Of a stretch of DNA of 64,000 nucleotides, positions 15,753 through 24,751 are shown in pieces. Source of the DNA: Perlucidibaca aquatica (lineage in GTDB: Bacteria; Pseudomonadota; Gammaproteobacteria; Pseudomonadales; Moraxellaceae). The translations under genes were made by a program, and so were the position numbers. Where the stretch lies: contig NZ_LZDB01000002.1 of assembly GCF_001676655.1 (NCBI RefSeq), forward strand, positions 1,054,001 to 1,118,000, in the 5' to 3' direction. Each line of letters begins with the position of its first letter. Within the stretch, counting starts at the first letter, position 1. Under the pieces are notes generated by a model. The model was not told where the DNA came from and ran no database searches. It was given only the letters and a program-made list of their open reading frames with translations.

Positions 15753-15886
15753 TCTGCAGATGAACTAAGCGCTTATGCCGCTTCCCGTTCCGTTGAGAAG
15801 CCACTTTGCTAATAGCACCCTGTGCCGTTAGGCTACAGCGCTTAGTACCCAAGCCACTAAAATAAAAATACTGTGGAGTGCTTAAC

Positions 15887-16738
15887 ATGAACGGGTTTCA
15901 AGCGGCCGCTGTGCTGGCCATTTTTGTCATATTCGCCGCCATTGAACTTAAACGTGGCCGCTTTTGGGCCAAAGAAGCAACGCAGGAAGATAAGTGGCTG
16001 GACGCCGTGGTGATGGTTGTTTTTCCCATCATGATCGTACCCACCATCTTTTTCACCAGCTACTGGCTAGGCACTCAACACTTTCCAGAATATCGCGATG
16101 CCCTCGCGCATTGGCCGTGGTGGGCCATGGCCGTCACCCTCCTGCTCGCCGACGACCTCACGCAGTACTGGTGGCACCGTATGTCGCATAGCACATGGAT
16201 GTGGCCTTTCCATCGTGCGCATCACTCGGCAGCCTATATGGGCGTGCGCGTGGTCTACCGGAATAATTTCTTCTACTACGCAGTCATGCCCGGGCTATGG
16301 CTGTCTGGCGCTCTCGTATTCTTAGGGTTTGGCTGGATTTACGTGATTTATTCTGTCATCAAAATGGCCGTGATTGTGGGCGCTCACTCGGAGGCGCGAT
16401 GGGATGAAGCGCTGCACCGGCACCGTTGGTTGCACCCTCTCGCCTGGGTTTTGGAGCGCACCATCTCAACACCCGCAACACACTACGCACATCATGCCTT
16501 GAGTCAGGATGACGGCATTGGGCATTACCAAGGAAATTACGGGAACCTTCTGTTTTTTTGGGACATTCTCTTTGGTACCGCCTTGATTTCCCGGCGCTAC
16601 CCACCGGCTTTTGGCCTTCCCGATGATCGTCGCTTAGGCAGTGAGCGTTGGTATATCCAGTTTTTCTACCCGATATTTCGCTCTAAGCGAGCTGAAACGG
16701 TGCTTTCTGGACGCCCGGTTAAGGCACCAGAGAATTAA
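15887..16738 (+). CDS. Sterol desaturase/fatty acid hydroxylase superfamily membrane protein
   Basis: A 283-residue integral membrane diiron enzyme. It has several hydrophobic helices and the superfamily histidine boxes: WWHRMSH, HRAHHS and HYAHHA, which ligate two irons. Members hydroxylate or desaturate sterols, fatty acids, carotenoids and ether lipids with O2. The start at ATG 15887 has GTGGAG eight bases upstream; the in-frame GTG at 15878 lies within that site. It converges on the TetR-type gene and starts the lipid/hydrophobic-compound cluster. Substrate unknown. Confidence 0.85.
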   Translation: MNGFQAAAVLAIFVIFAAIELKRGRFWAKEATQEDKWLDAVVMVVFPIMIVPTIFFTSYWLGTQHFPEYRDALAHWPWWAMAVTLLLADDLTQYWWHRMSHSTWMWPFHRAHHSAAYMGVRVVYRNNFFYYAVMPGLWLSGALVFLGFGWIYVIYSVIKMAVIVGAHSEARWDEALHRHRWLHPLAWVLERTISTPATHYAHHALSQDDGIGHYQGNYGNLLFFWDILFGTALISRRYPPAFGLPDDRRLGSERWYIQFFYPIFRSKRAETVLSGRPVKAPEN

Positions 16739-16757
16739 TTAAGACCGGCCTTGTCAG

Positions 16758-17414
16758 TCATCGGCTCAGTTTCGCCTGCAGCAGCAATCCATTAAAGACG
16801 ATTTTCAAGGCTGCAATCACCTCGTCACGAGGCTCTCGATAATGGGATAGCAGCCAATTCATGGCCGAGCCACTGACGGCACTGATGACTGCGCGAGACA
16901 CTAAATTCGCTCGCGTATCGTCGGGTATCCATCGCGGGAAATTGTGCTGCGTTAATTGCTGAAGAAAGGTCACGAAAAACTGAAGCGATGCCGCATAGCG
17001 TTGGTCAATTCGTGGGCTGACTCCTAAGACCTCCAACCAAACCACGCGTGCTGTCACCGGGTCTTCTACAAACTTAAACAGGGCATTAAGCGCTGCCGTC
17101 ACCATGGCATCCCAATCGCTTTTTTCATCCACCGCGTTTATGGCGGCAAGGACGTGAAGCTGCATCTGCCCAATGCGTTCGTCATAGACCGCTTCCAGCA
17201 GGTCCTCCATGTCCACAAACGACTCGTAAAAATACCGATCCGTTAAACCCGCGGCTTTGCACAGCGAACGCATATTGGTTTTTCGGTACCCCACGGTACC
17301 GAATAAGGTCAGGCCGGCTGCAATAAAGGCAGCGCGCCGACGTGCTTGGCGTACGTCTGGGGCTTCACCGCCATAGAGGCGTGAAGGCGCAATTTCTTTT
17401 GCAGGTACGTCCAT
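16758..17414 (-). CDS. TetR/AcrR-family transcriptional regulator
   Basis: A 218-residue one-component regulator. The N-terminal helix-turn-helix is at about 25-70 (RRRAAFIAAGLTLFGTVGY, then MRSLCKAAGLTDRYFYESF), a variant of the TetR signature. The C-terminal ligand domain is helical. ATG 17414 is chosen over 17477 because the upstream stretch would cross the intergenic promoter region. It is transcribed away from the flavin monooxygenase gene 127 bases away, the classic arrangement for a local repressor acting on that promoter. Ligand unknown; probably the substrate of the monooxygenase operon. Confidence 0.85.
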   Translation of the reverse strand: MDVPAKEIAPSRLYGGEAPDVRQARRRAAFIAAGLTLFGTVGYRKTNMRSLCKAAGLTDRYFYESFVDMEDLLEAVYDERIGQMQLHVLAAINAVDEKSDWDAMVTAALNALFKFVEDPVTARVVWLEVLGVSPRIDQRYAASLQFFVTFLQQLTQHNFPRWIPDDTRANLVSRAVISAVSGSAMNWLLSHYREPRDEVIAALKIVFNGLLLQAKLSR

Positions 17415-17467
17415 GAGTATCCAAATCAACCATTCGTCAGTTCGCACTAGCATACGAAGAAAATAAT

Positions 17468-17504
17468 TTGACGACAACTGTATTCAGATATAAATTGACA
17501 ACAC
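17468..17504. promoter_or_regulatory. Divergent promoter/operator region of the monooxygenase operon
   Basis: Two direct repeats, TTGACGACAA (17468-17477) and TTGACAACAC (17495-17504), bracket a TATAAA (17489-17494). TTTGAC at 17467 with a 16-base spacer to TATAAA is a possible promoter toward the monooxygenase. The repeats could be regulator half-sites. This is a reading of the sequence only. Confidence 0.35.
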
Positions 17505-17541
17505 GCAACATCAGATAGCAATACATCGTCGAGGATATCCA

Positions 17542-18999
17542 ATGCAGCAACATGACATCATCATTATTGGCAGCGGTTTCGGCGGCCAATGTGCCGCCAT
17601 TAACTTGCTCAAGCGCGGCATCACGGACTTCCGTATCCTCGAGCGTCGCGACTTCATGGGGGGCACCTGGTGCCAAAACAGCTACCCCGGCGCGGCCGTT
17701 GATGTGCAGTCACCGCTCTACTCCATCTCTTTTGAGCCCTACAAATGGACGCAAATGTTCGTCGAGCAGGCCGAGCTTGAGGAATACACGAACTTCGTCA
17801 TCGATAAGTACAAACTGCGCGAGAGAACCGAGACAAACTGCAATGTTGAGCAGGTGATCTGGCAAGCTGATAAGCAGCGTTGGATGATTGAGACCAGCGC
17901 CAAAGGGGTATTCGAAGCGCGTATTGTGATCAATGCATCGGGCCCATTAAGCACGCCAGTCATTCCGAACATCCCCGGTCGCGATAGCTTCCAGGGTGCA
18001 ACCTTCCATACCAATCACTGGGACCACGACGTCAGCCTGAAAGGTAAGCGCGTGGCCATTATTGGCAGTGGTGCCTCGGCCGCTCAGGCCATTCCGGCCA
18101 TCGCGCCAGAAGTGGGTCACCTGCACGTATTCCAGCGCACACCTCACTGGGTCATGCCTCGCCCAGACCGTAAATTCTCCGGCTGGCAACGCACACTGCT
18201 CGGCATCAAGCCGCTGCACAAAGCCCTGCGCTCGCTGATTTATTGGGAACTTGAAACCCGTGTGATTGGCTTCAAATACTCTTCTTGGGGGCTGAAGCAG
18301 TTCGCCCAGAAAGTCGCACTTCGGCATATTGCGAAACAGATCAAAGACCCCGAACTTCGCGCCGCCGTCACGCCGGACTACACCATTGGTTGCAAGCGCA
18401 TTATTTTGTCGAACACGCTTTACCCTGCCCTGTGCCGCGACAATGTATCGCTACACACCAAGGGATCCGGCATTGCCGAAATCACCCCAACCGGCATTCG
18501 TACTCAAGATGGCCAGGATATTGCGCTTGATGTCATTGTCTACTCCACGGGCTACGATGCCACCGACGGTGTGATCTCCTACCCTGTCACTGGGCGTACC
18601 GGCTCCACGCTTCAGCAGCAGTGGGCGGAGTTCCCACGCGCCTATTTAGGGACAACCATGCCGGGTTTTCCAAACTTCTTTGTGGTCACCGGCCCGAATA
18701 CGGGCATCGGCCATACCTCGGCGATCTTCGTCATTGAAGCGCAGATGAACTACATCATGAAGAGTATTGATGCGCTCAAGCAGGCGGGCAAACAAGCCAT
18801 TGAAGTGAAGCCCGAAGCCGAAGCCAACTACACTCAAATGATCCATGAAGAAATGAAGCAAACGGTATGGAAATCTGGCGGCTGCAATAGCTGGTACCAA
18901 TCCAAAAGCGGTCACGTCATTGCGATGTTCCCGGGCTTCAGCTTCTCCTACCGGCAAATGGCCAATCGTTTTAAGCCCCAACATCACCTGTTTACCTGA
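17542..18999 (+). CDS. Flavin-containing (Baeyer-Villiger type) monooxygenase
   Basis: A 485-residue class B flavoprotein monooxygenase using FAD and NADPH to insert oxygen into ketones or hydrophobic substrates. It has two Rossmann motifs: G10-S-G-F-G-G15 for FAD and G175-S-G-A-S for NADPH. Between them is the fingerprint F150-Q-G-ATF-H156-TNH-W160-D161, a variant of F-x-G-x3-H-x3-W-[P/D]. GGTW...YPG (40-50) is the second BVMO motif. AlmA long-chain-alkane monooxygenases belong to the same wider family. It is the first gene of a three-gene run with SDR and DUF2505 genes, spaced 11 and 10 bases. Confidence 0.9.
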   Translation: MQQHDIIIIGSGFGGQCAAINLLKRGITDFRILERRDFMGGTWCQNSYPGAAVDVQSPLYSISFEPYKWTQMFVEQAELEEYTNFVIDKYKLRERTETNCNVEQVIWQADKQRWMIETSAKGVFEARIVINASGPLSTPVIPNIPGRDSFQGATFHTNHWDHDVSLKGKRVAIIGSGASAAQAIPAIAPEVGHLHVFQRTPHWVMPRPDRKFSGWQRTLLGIKPLHKALRSLIYWELETRVIGFKYSSWGLKQFAQKVALRHIAKQIKDPELRAAVTPDYTIGCKRIILSNTLYPALCRDNVSLHTKGSGIAEITPTGIRTQDGQDIALDVIVYSTGYDATDGVISYPVTGRTGSTLQQQWAEFPRAYLGTTMPGFPNFFVVTGPNTGIGHTSAIFVIEAQMNYIMKSIDALKQAGKQAIEVKPEAEANYTQMIHEEMKQTVWKSGGCNSWYQSKSGHVIAMFPGFSFSYRQMANRFKPQHHLFT

Positions 19000-19010
19000 G
19001 GAATCCGAAC

Positions 19011-19826
19011 ATGTCTTTAAAGGATAAAGTCGTCGTTATTACCGGTGCGGGATCAGGCATGGGGCGTGCTTACGCGAAAGTGTATGCTGCGGCTGGCGCA
19101 CGCTTAGCACTGAATGATTTTGATGCCGCGAGCTTGGCAGAAACGGTTGCGCTGCATGGTGGAAAAGACACATTAAGTGCCGCCTTTGACGTGTCTGATC
19201 GGGAGGCTATGTTTGGCTTCGCTGAAGACGTGATGCGCGCCTTTGGTCAAGTGGATATCGTAATTAATAATGCGGGTGTTGCCGGCGGAAACAAGCCCGT
19301 TTGGGAGCTCTCCGTTGCCGACATGGAACGCACTCTGCGCATCAATTTCTATGGCGTGGTGCATGGCACACAGGCTTTTCTGCCGCACATGCTCGCCGCG
19401 GGCAGTGGTCAACTGGTGAATGTCTCTAGCATTTTTGGGCTGGTAGGCGCCCCGTTTAGTGGTGATTACTGCGCCAGCAAATTCGCTGTTCGCGGCTACA
19501 CCGAGGCTCTCATGGCCGAGCTACAAGATACTGGCGTGACGGCTCATCTCGTACACCCCGGCGGCATCGCGACCAATATTGGCAAAGTAGATGGCCAGGA
19601 ACTTGAGTTCTCTAAGCATTATCTGGTGACGCCGCCTGAAGCGATTGCGAGGCATGTGTTACAGGCGCTGTTGAAAGGTCGCGCCAAAATTGTTTACGGC
19701 AAAGATTCGTTCAAAACCTGGGTGGGCTCAAACCTTGTACCGACCGGCCTGATGGCTAAGCTCGTCTGGCGCGACATCAAGCCGGTATTAGACCTCGCGC
19801 CCTACAAAGGCCTGCGTAAAAAATAG
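19011..19826 (+). CDS. Short-chain dehydrogenase/reductase (SDR)
   Basis: A 271-residue classical SDR. The coenzyme motif TGAGSGMG is at 11-18, NNAG at 86-89, and the catalytic Ser140, Tyr153 and Lys157 (YCASK) are all present. An aspartate after strand 2 (NDFD) suggests a preference for NAD(H). It follows the flavin monooxygenase by 11 bases with a GAGGAATCC ribosome site, so it probably interconverts an alcohol and ketone made or used by the neighbouring monooxygenase. Substrate not determinable. Confidence 0.92.
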   Translation: MSLKDKVVVITGAGSGMGRAYAKVYAAAGARLALNDFDAASLAETVALHGGKDTLSAAFDVSDREAMFGFAEDVMRAFGQVDIVINNAGVAGGNKPVWELSVADMERTLRINFYGVVHGTQAFLPHMLAAGSGQLVNVSSIFGLVGAPFSGDYCASKFAVRGYTEALMAELQDTGVTAHLVHPGGIATNIGKVDGQELEFSKHYLVTPPEAIARHVLQALLKGRAKIVYGKDSFKTWVGSNLVPTGLMAKLVWRDIKPVLDLAPYKGLRKK

Positions 19827-19836
19827 AGATCAGCGT

Positions 19837-20340
19837 ATGAAGTTTCGTTGTGACCATGCTTTCGAAGCGCCCATTGAGCGTGTCTTGGCGATGTATACCG
19901 ATGCGGCCTACATCCCTGCCAAGTATGCGGTCATGGGCCTGCGGGAGGTCAGTGTAGTGCGCCGCGATCAGGATGAAGTGCATCTGGATGTCACCCACCG
20001 GTTCCTTGAGCAGGCCAGCATTACGATACCCGCAATGGCTCGCAAGCTCATCGGAGACAGTGATTGGTTTTACGTGGCGCAAACGGAGCGCTGGCACTTT
20101 GCCAGCCTGACCGGTGAGCTCATAGTAGACATTGAGCCCTTTAAACAGTTCACGAGCATTCGCTGTGATATGAAGTTACTGGCCACCGCGAGTGGCTGTG
20201 TGAACCAAATGCATTGGGATGTGACCTGCTCCGTACCGCTCCTGGGCGGCACCCTGGCAAAGTTCTTGGCTGACGATATTCAGCGAAAAACTCAGCGCGA
20301 TGGCGACGTAGCGCGCCAACTTTTGGCCAGCCACTACTGA
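19837..20340 (+). CDS. DUF2505 family protein (START/SRPBCC-like)
   Basis: A 167-residue soluble protein. The opening F-x-C-D-H-x-F-x-A-P-I-E-R-V-L-x-M-Y followed by D-x-x-Y-I-P-x-K-Y matches DUF2505, a family related to START/SRPBCC hydrophobic-ligand binders. The alternating strand pattern and a C-terminal helix (LAKFLADDIQRKTQRDGD) fit that fold. It is third in the monooxygenase operon, 10 bases after the SDR. A role in binding or presenting a lipid-like substrate is inference from fold and neighbours. Confidence 0.7.
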   Translation: MKFRCDHAFEAPIERVLAMYTDAAYIPAKYAVMGLREVSVVRRDQDEVHLDVTHRFLEQASITIPAMARKLIGDSDWFYVAQTERWHFASLTGELIVDIEPFKQFTSIRCDMKLLATASGCVNQMHWDVTCSVPLLGGTLAKFLADDIQRKTQRDGDVARQLLASHY

Positions 20341-20363
20341 CGCCGCTCACGTCATCAGAGTGC

Positions 20364-21329
20364 CTAGCGGCGCGCGAGAAACGCCAGTGCATCGGCAACG
20401 GTTTGCTCCGGAATTTCTTCCATGATGACGTGGCCTGCGGGCGCATAAACCCTCAGTTCATCGTTGGGCATGAGCGCCGAGAAGGCTTGTGCCACGGCCA
20501 AGTTGCGATGCGTGTCCTGATCTCCCCACATCAACAGCGTGGGCTGTTGAATGCGCTGCAAAGAAGCCGCAGCTTGCGGAATCACCTCATCGTAGGTTTT
20601 CATGATAGCGGTAAAGGCTCGGCGATTCCCCTCACGCAGCATTAAATCGTAGTAGCGATCTTTATTGGCCTGAGTCAACTTGGCAGGTCGTGCATAGACA
20701 TGCTCTAAGGACTGCTCTACCAATGATTTAGGTGTGATGTACCAAGAAAACACACTCGATACCGGCCACTTCGCTAGCTTTAAACCCAAATCAAATGCCT
20801 TCGCCTCAGGCACATCGTAATCCAGTCCACCCGGCGACAGCAGCACCAATTTAGCCACACGCTCAGGCGCATGACGGGCATATTGCCACGCGTACAAGCC
20901 TCCCAAGGAATTGCCCACCAAATGTGTTTGCTTCAACCCCAGCCGGCCGTGAAACGCATCTAAAAAGGCCATCATACGCTCATGACCGTAATCGTTATCG
21001 GGGAACGGGCCGGTTAAACCGAAAGCGGGCAAGTCCAAGGCAATCACACGATAGTGCTTTGCCAGCTCCCGCTGCCAGACCGCCCAGGTGTGCAAGGACG
21101 CACCCGCGCCATGCAGCAGCAACACCGTTTCTGCCCCCTGAGGGTTGCTTTCTCGGTAATGCACGCTCAATCCCTCAATCGTGACGAAGCGTGAGTCGGG
21201 ATAGCTATAGTGCTGAATCAGTTGCTCTACCGGAATGTCGTCAACAGCCCCAATGCCGAATCCGAAACCCGCCAGCAAGATGGCGCCAAGCCCCAGCCAA
21301 CGAAGACGCTTTGATGTGCTCAATGACAT
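20364..21329 (-). CDS. Alpha/beta hydrolase, membrane anchored
   Basis: A 321-residue hydrolase. An N-terminal hydrophobic anchor or signal (about 11-28) precedes the alpha/beta domain. The oxyanion motif HGAGAS is at 73-78, the nucleophile elbow is GNSLGG with Ser141, an acidic residue lies in MWGDQDTHR, and the catalytic His is in PAGHVIMEE near the C terminus. The start is ATG 21329 with GGAG eight bases upstream; an in-frame TTG at 21335 is unlikely. It lies 19 bases downstream of the sterol-desaturase-type gene and is likely co-transcribed. It would suit hydrolysis of an ester, including a lactone or ester made by a Baeyer-Villiger enzyme; this is inferred. Confidence 0.87.
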   Translation of the reverse strand: MSLSTSKRLRWLGLGAILLAGFGFGIGAVDDIPVEQLIQHYSYPDSRFVTIEGLSVHYRESNPQGAETVLLLHGAGASLHTWAVWQRELAKHYRVIALDLPAFGLTGPFPDNDYGHERMMAFLDAFHGRLGLKQTHLVGNSLGGLYAWQYARHAPERVAKLVLLSPGGLDYDVPEAKAFDLGLKLAKWPVSSVFSWYITPKSLVEQSLEHVYARPAKLTQANKDRYYDLMLREGNRRAFTAIMKTYDEVIPQAAASLQRIQQPTLLMWGDQDTHRNLAVAQAFSALMPNDELRVYAPAGHVIMEEIPEQTVADALAFLARR

Positions 21330-21348
21330 GACCAACTCCGGTACTGAA

Positions 21349-22551
21349 TTACTTCACATGAAAGTCTTTGGTGATGGGGGGCGTATACGACACATGCCCA
21401 AACACGCAGCGCCAACGCACACGCCAAGGCTTGTTGTGCCAGAGCTCATAGAGCACTTGCATGATTCCAGAGAGCACGAGTTTTACCGGACTGTGAGTGA
21501 GTTCAGGATTGCCCCATAGCCCCACCCTTGGCGCCGTCGGCACGAGGGGTTGATACGTTTTAAACAGGCGGTCCCAGAGCATGAGGAAACCGCCGGCAAT
21601 ATTCACGTTATTGGTTTTGTTTTGGTTGTAGGGCGAGCTGGCATGATGCAAGTAGTGGTAGACACCATTGCCGCCGAGATAACTACTCCAGCGAATAAAG
21701 CGACTGCGAATGCCATCTTGGTACATCTTGGTTTGGTGGCCGAAAATTTCCGGAATCCACATCACAATGTGATAAGCAAAAATTTCTGCGTAGAGCGGGC
21801 GCTCATAAAACAGCTTACTGATCGTGCCAAAAATAAATACCTTGGGTACGACCAAGACGAGAAAAGCCGGGATAGAGGCGATCACCACGGTGGTCGTCAT
21901 GCCCACCAGAATGGGCGGCATGTGGTGAAAACGATGTAAAACCAACCACAGCACACGGTTGTGATGGCAGAGTCGGTGTATCCAATAATGGAAAAAGCCT
22001 TGCAGCTGATAGACCAGAATAAAGGCCACCAGCAGCGGTAACTGAACCAGCGTTGGCACTTGCTCAATTTGTTGATTAGACCAAGTCACGAGGTTCTGAA
22101 CGAGTTCAAAGCCTTGCTGAAAGGTGTAACCCTGAGTCACGCCAATGGCGCCAATCAACGCCGTCGTCACCACCACAAAAATAATGTTCAGCGTATTGGC
22201 GGTAGTAAACAGAACCAAGGTCTTCAGTGGTAGCTCAGACCCAGCATGACTCACACGCCAATGCCCTAAGGCAAGAATCCAAGTGCGAAAGAGCAAATGA
22301 ATAACCAATACGCCCAAGAGAATGTTGGCCAATACCGGGTATTCGCCATACCACAGACTCACCATGGCCTGAACCTGCTCCACCGTGAACTCATCACCTA
22401 GGCCAAAACCCAACCACGCGCCTGGCAACAGCAGAATAAAGGTCAGCGGAAAAATACAGGCAAAGCCAATAAGAGCAATGCGCTCGACAATCCGCCACCG
22501 CTCTGAAATATCCGGAATTTCGGCAAAAAGTGTGGCAAAAACCTTATTCAT
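21349..22551 (-). CDS. Second sterol desaturase/fatty acid hydroxylase superfamily membrane protein
   Basis: A 400-residue membrane diiron protein, longer than the copy at 15887 and with a different N-terminal half carrying several extra helices (for example ALIGFACIFPLTFILLLPG). The histidine clusters are HRLCHHN, HRFHHMPP and HYLHHASSPYN. The two superfamily members in this cluster are not close copies of each other. It is followed by the alpha/beta hydrolase on the same strand and faces away from the DUF1302 gene. Substrate unknown. Confidence 0.85.
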   Translation of the reverse strand: MNKVFATLFAEIPDISERWRIVERIALIGFACIFPLTFILLLPGAWLGFGLGDEFTVEQVQAMVSLWYGEYPVLANILLGVLVIHLLFRTWILALGHWRVSHAGSELPLKTLVLFTTANTLNIIFVVVTTALIGAIGVTQGYTFQQGFELVQNLVTWSNQQIEQVPTLVQLPLLVAFILVYQLQGFFHYWIHRLCHHNRVLWLVLHRFHHMPPILVGMTTTVVIASIPAFLVLVVPKVFIFGTISKLFYERPLYAEIFAYHIVMWIPEIFGHQTKMYQDGIRSRFIRWSSYLGGNGVYHYLHHASSPYNQNKTNNVNIAGGFLMLWDRLFKTYQPLVPTAPRVGLWGNPELTHSPVKLVLSGIMQVLYELWHNKPWRVRWRCVFGHVSYTPPITKDFHVK

Positions 22552-22712
22552 GACCGCTCCTGTGGTGCTTTAGCTCAGGCATGTTAGGCAGTAGCACATC
22601 ACCTCGCATTGGCCTGTAAGCGGATGGCTAAGCGCCTCGCGACCAATGAAAATTGCCCATGAGCTACTTAAAGTCCAAGTCAATAAAACAACCTCGGAAA
22701 GAGAGTCCAACG

Positions 22713-24749
22713 ATGCATCGCATTGCACTTTTGATTGGCATAAGTGTGCTATCTCAACAGGCCATTGCTCTTGAGGGTGAATGGAATGAGATTCGATTTA
22801 ATTTTAAATCTACCGTGACCGCAGGCTTGGCCATCCGAGCAGAAGAGCGCGACTTAGATCTGGTCGCGAAATTATCTGTGCCCGGGCAGCGCGGTAATGA
22901 CCTCTGTAGTAATGCCAATAACGGTTGCTCCACGGTGGAAGGCAACGCTGCCCTTATTCGCGCCCGGGGTCAATTCGGCGGAGTGAATGCGGATGACGGC
23001 AACTGGAACTACGAAAAAGGCGATATTACGGATTCGTTAGTTTTGTTTAGCCCTGAATTCAAACTCCAACGCGGCGATATCAAAATGGAGTTCTCCGGGC
23101 TGTTCTTTTATGACCCAGTAAACGCGGACTTCACCGAGTTCCATGCCGACAATACATATCAGCCGACTCACACACTTCGCGAACAAGAGGTGGTCGATGC
23201 CTATGCTCGAGGCGGCGAACTTCGCAAAGCCTTCGTGCAAGTCGATCAAGACATTCTGGGACAGTCTTTTAGCCTGAAGGTCGGACGGCAAGTCCTACCC
23301 TGGGGCGAAGCGCTAACGGTTTTATTTAATAACTTAAATCAGCTCAACCCCTTGGATGCAAATGCTGCAGCTCGTCCCGGCTTCCAAGTTAGCGATGTGT
23401 CAGTGCCTGTTAATATGGCCGTACTGAGCTTTCCTATTGGCGATAGCCTGTCGGCTGAATTTGTTGCACCGCTTGAATGGCGTCCAGTGAATGCCCCACC
23501 CCACGGCAGCTTCTCGGCGATTTCGGACATTCCTTACAACCACTTCATTACGCTGGGTGGCAACATTCATGAAGACCCTAACTTCGAGTCCAAAGTCTAT
23601 TACCCAGCCAGCTTAATATCCTCCAGTAGCTACACCTCCAAACTCATGCCCTATGATTACGGTAATGCGTCCAATAAAGGCCAATACGGTGGACGACTCA
23701 CCTATGTCGCGGACTGGCTCAACGATGGCACCGAAATTGGCCTGCACTATTTGCGCTACCATAGTCAGCTGCCCTACTTGAGTGGCTTTGCCGCTAAGAG
23801 CACGTGTATTCGCCCAACGACCACCAACATTGCAATGGCTCTCGTGGATTGTGGGGGGTTTAAGGGCAGTCTATTCCAGGGCGGCCAAGAGCCCTTGCCG
23901 ATTAACACCTCGATATTTTTCTTGGACTATCCAGAAAATATTGATCTATTTGGTTTGAGCTTTAATACCAATGTCTTTGGTGTGGCACTGTCGGGGGAGT
24001 ATGCCTATCGCCCCAATATGCCACTGCAAATTCATACCACGGATGTGGTGTATGCCTTAACTCAACCGGCGCTCCCCAAAAATGAAATTAACGGGGGGGT
24101 TGCCACACTGCCTTCACGAGACCGAGGGCTGCCTTCCTATTTAGCGGCATACCGAGGCGGCATTGAGCCCGAGCAGCTGGTGCGGGGCTATGAACGCTTC
24201 CCCGTCAGTAATGTTTCCATTTCCGGCCTGAAGTTATTCCCCAATAATCCGTTTGGTGCCGACGACATGATCAGTATCTTGGAGTTAGGCGCCACCTATG
24301 TTCACCGCATGACGGACTTTCACGTGTTGCCGCTGAATGGCCCCGGCGATAACACTCACCCCAGTGCAGGTGCTGATGGCACCGGCAATGGCAGTGGCAG
24401 CACCGCCCCGGACACAGGCCGCCTCACCCCAACCACGCAGACGTTTAACATTCCCACGGCGCTGTCTTACGGCTATCGCACGGTCAATCGCTTGATTTAT
24501 CACAAACTCATTCCCGGCGCGGTCTTTGAGCCTACCCTTACGTTCTTCCATGACCTCAAGGGCATTACCCCTTCGCCGGCCACGAACTTTGTTCAAGGCC
24601 GCCGATCAGCCTCATTAACCATGCAATTACGCTTCCCCAATGAGCTTTTACTTGGCGCCGGTTATGAGGCCAAGTTTGGCGGCAGTGAAAAGGAAAATAT
24701 TGAAGCCGATCGTGATCGCATCGTGCTCTACAGCACCTTCAGCTTTTAA
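22713..24749 (+). CDS. DUF1302 family outer membrane protein
   Basis: A 678-residue exported protein. The signal peptide (MHRIALLIGISVLSQQAIA) is followed by strands with alternating pattern and DUF1302 hallmarks: EGEWNEIRFNFKSTVTAG and RAEERD near the N terminus, and KVGRQVLPWGEAL in the first third. A terminal aromatic residue (TFSF) is as in outer-membrane barrels. DUF1302 proteins frequently accompany genes for sterol and other hydrophobic-substrate degradation and may carry such substrates across the outer membrane. ATG 22713 has GGAAAGAGAG upstream; ATG 22653 lacks a signal directly after it. It converges with the AraC-type gene, 2 bases apart. Confidence 0.82.
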   Translation: MHRIALLIGISVLSQQAIALEGEWNEIRFNFKSTVTAGLAIRAEERDLDLVAKLSVPGQRGNDLCSNANNGCSTVEGNAALIRARGQFGGVNADDGNWNYEKGDITDSLVLFSPEFKLQRGDIKMEFSGLFFYDPVNADFTEFHADNTYQPTHTLREQEVVDAYARGGELRKAFVQVDQDILGQSFSLKVGRQVLPWGEALTVLFNNLNQLNPLDANAAARPGFQVSDVSVPVNMAVLSFPIGDSLSAEFVAPLEWRPVNAPPHGSFSAISDIPYNHFITLGGNIHEDPNFESKVYYPASLISSSSYTSKLMPYDYGNASNKGQYGGRLTYVADWLNDGTEIGLHYLRYHSQLPYLSGFAAKSTCIRPTTTNIAMALVDCGGFKGSLFQGGQEPLPINTSIFFLDYPENIDLFGLSFNTNVFGVALSGEYAYRPNMPLQIHTTDVVYALTQPALPKNEINGGVATLPSRDRGLPSYLAAYRGGIEPEQLVRGYERFPVSNVSISGLKLFPNNPFGADDMISILELGATYVHRMTDFHVLPLNGPGDNTHPSAGADGTGNGSGSTAPDTGRLTPTTQTFNIPTALSYGYRTVNRLIYHKLIPGAVFEPTLTFFHDLKGITPSPATNFVQGRRSASLTMQLRFPNELLLGAGYEAKFGGSEKENIEADRDRIVLYSTFSF

Positions 24750-24751
24750 GC

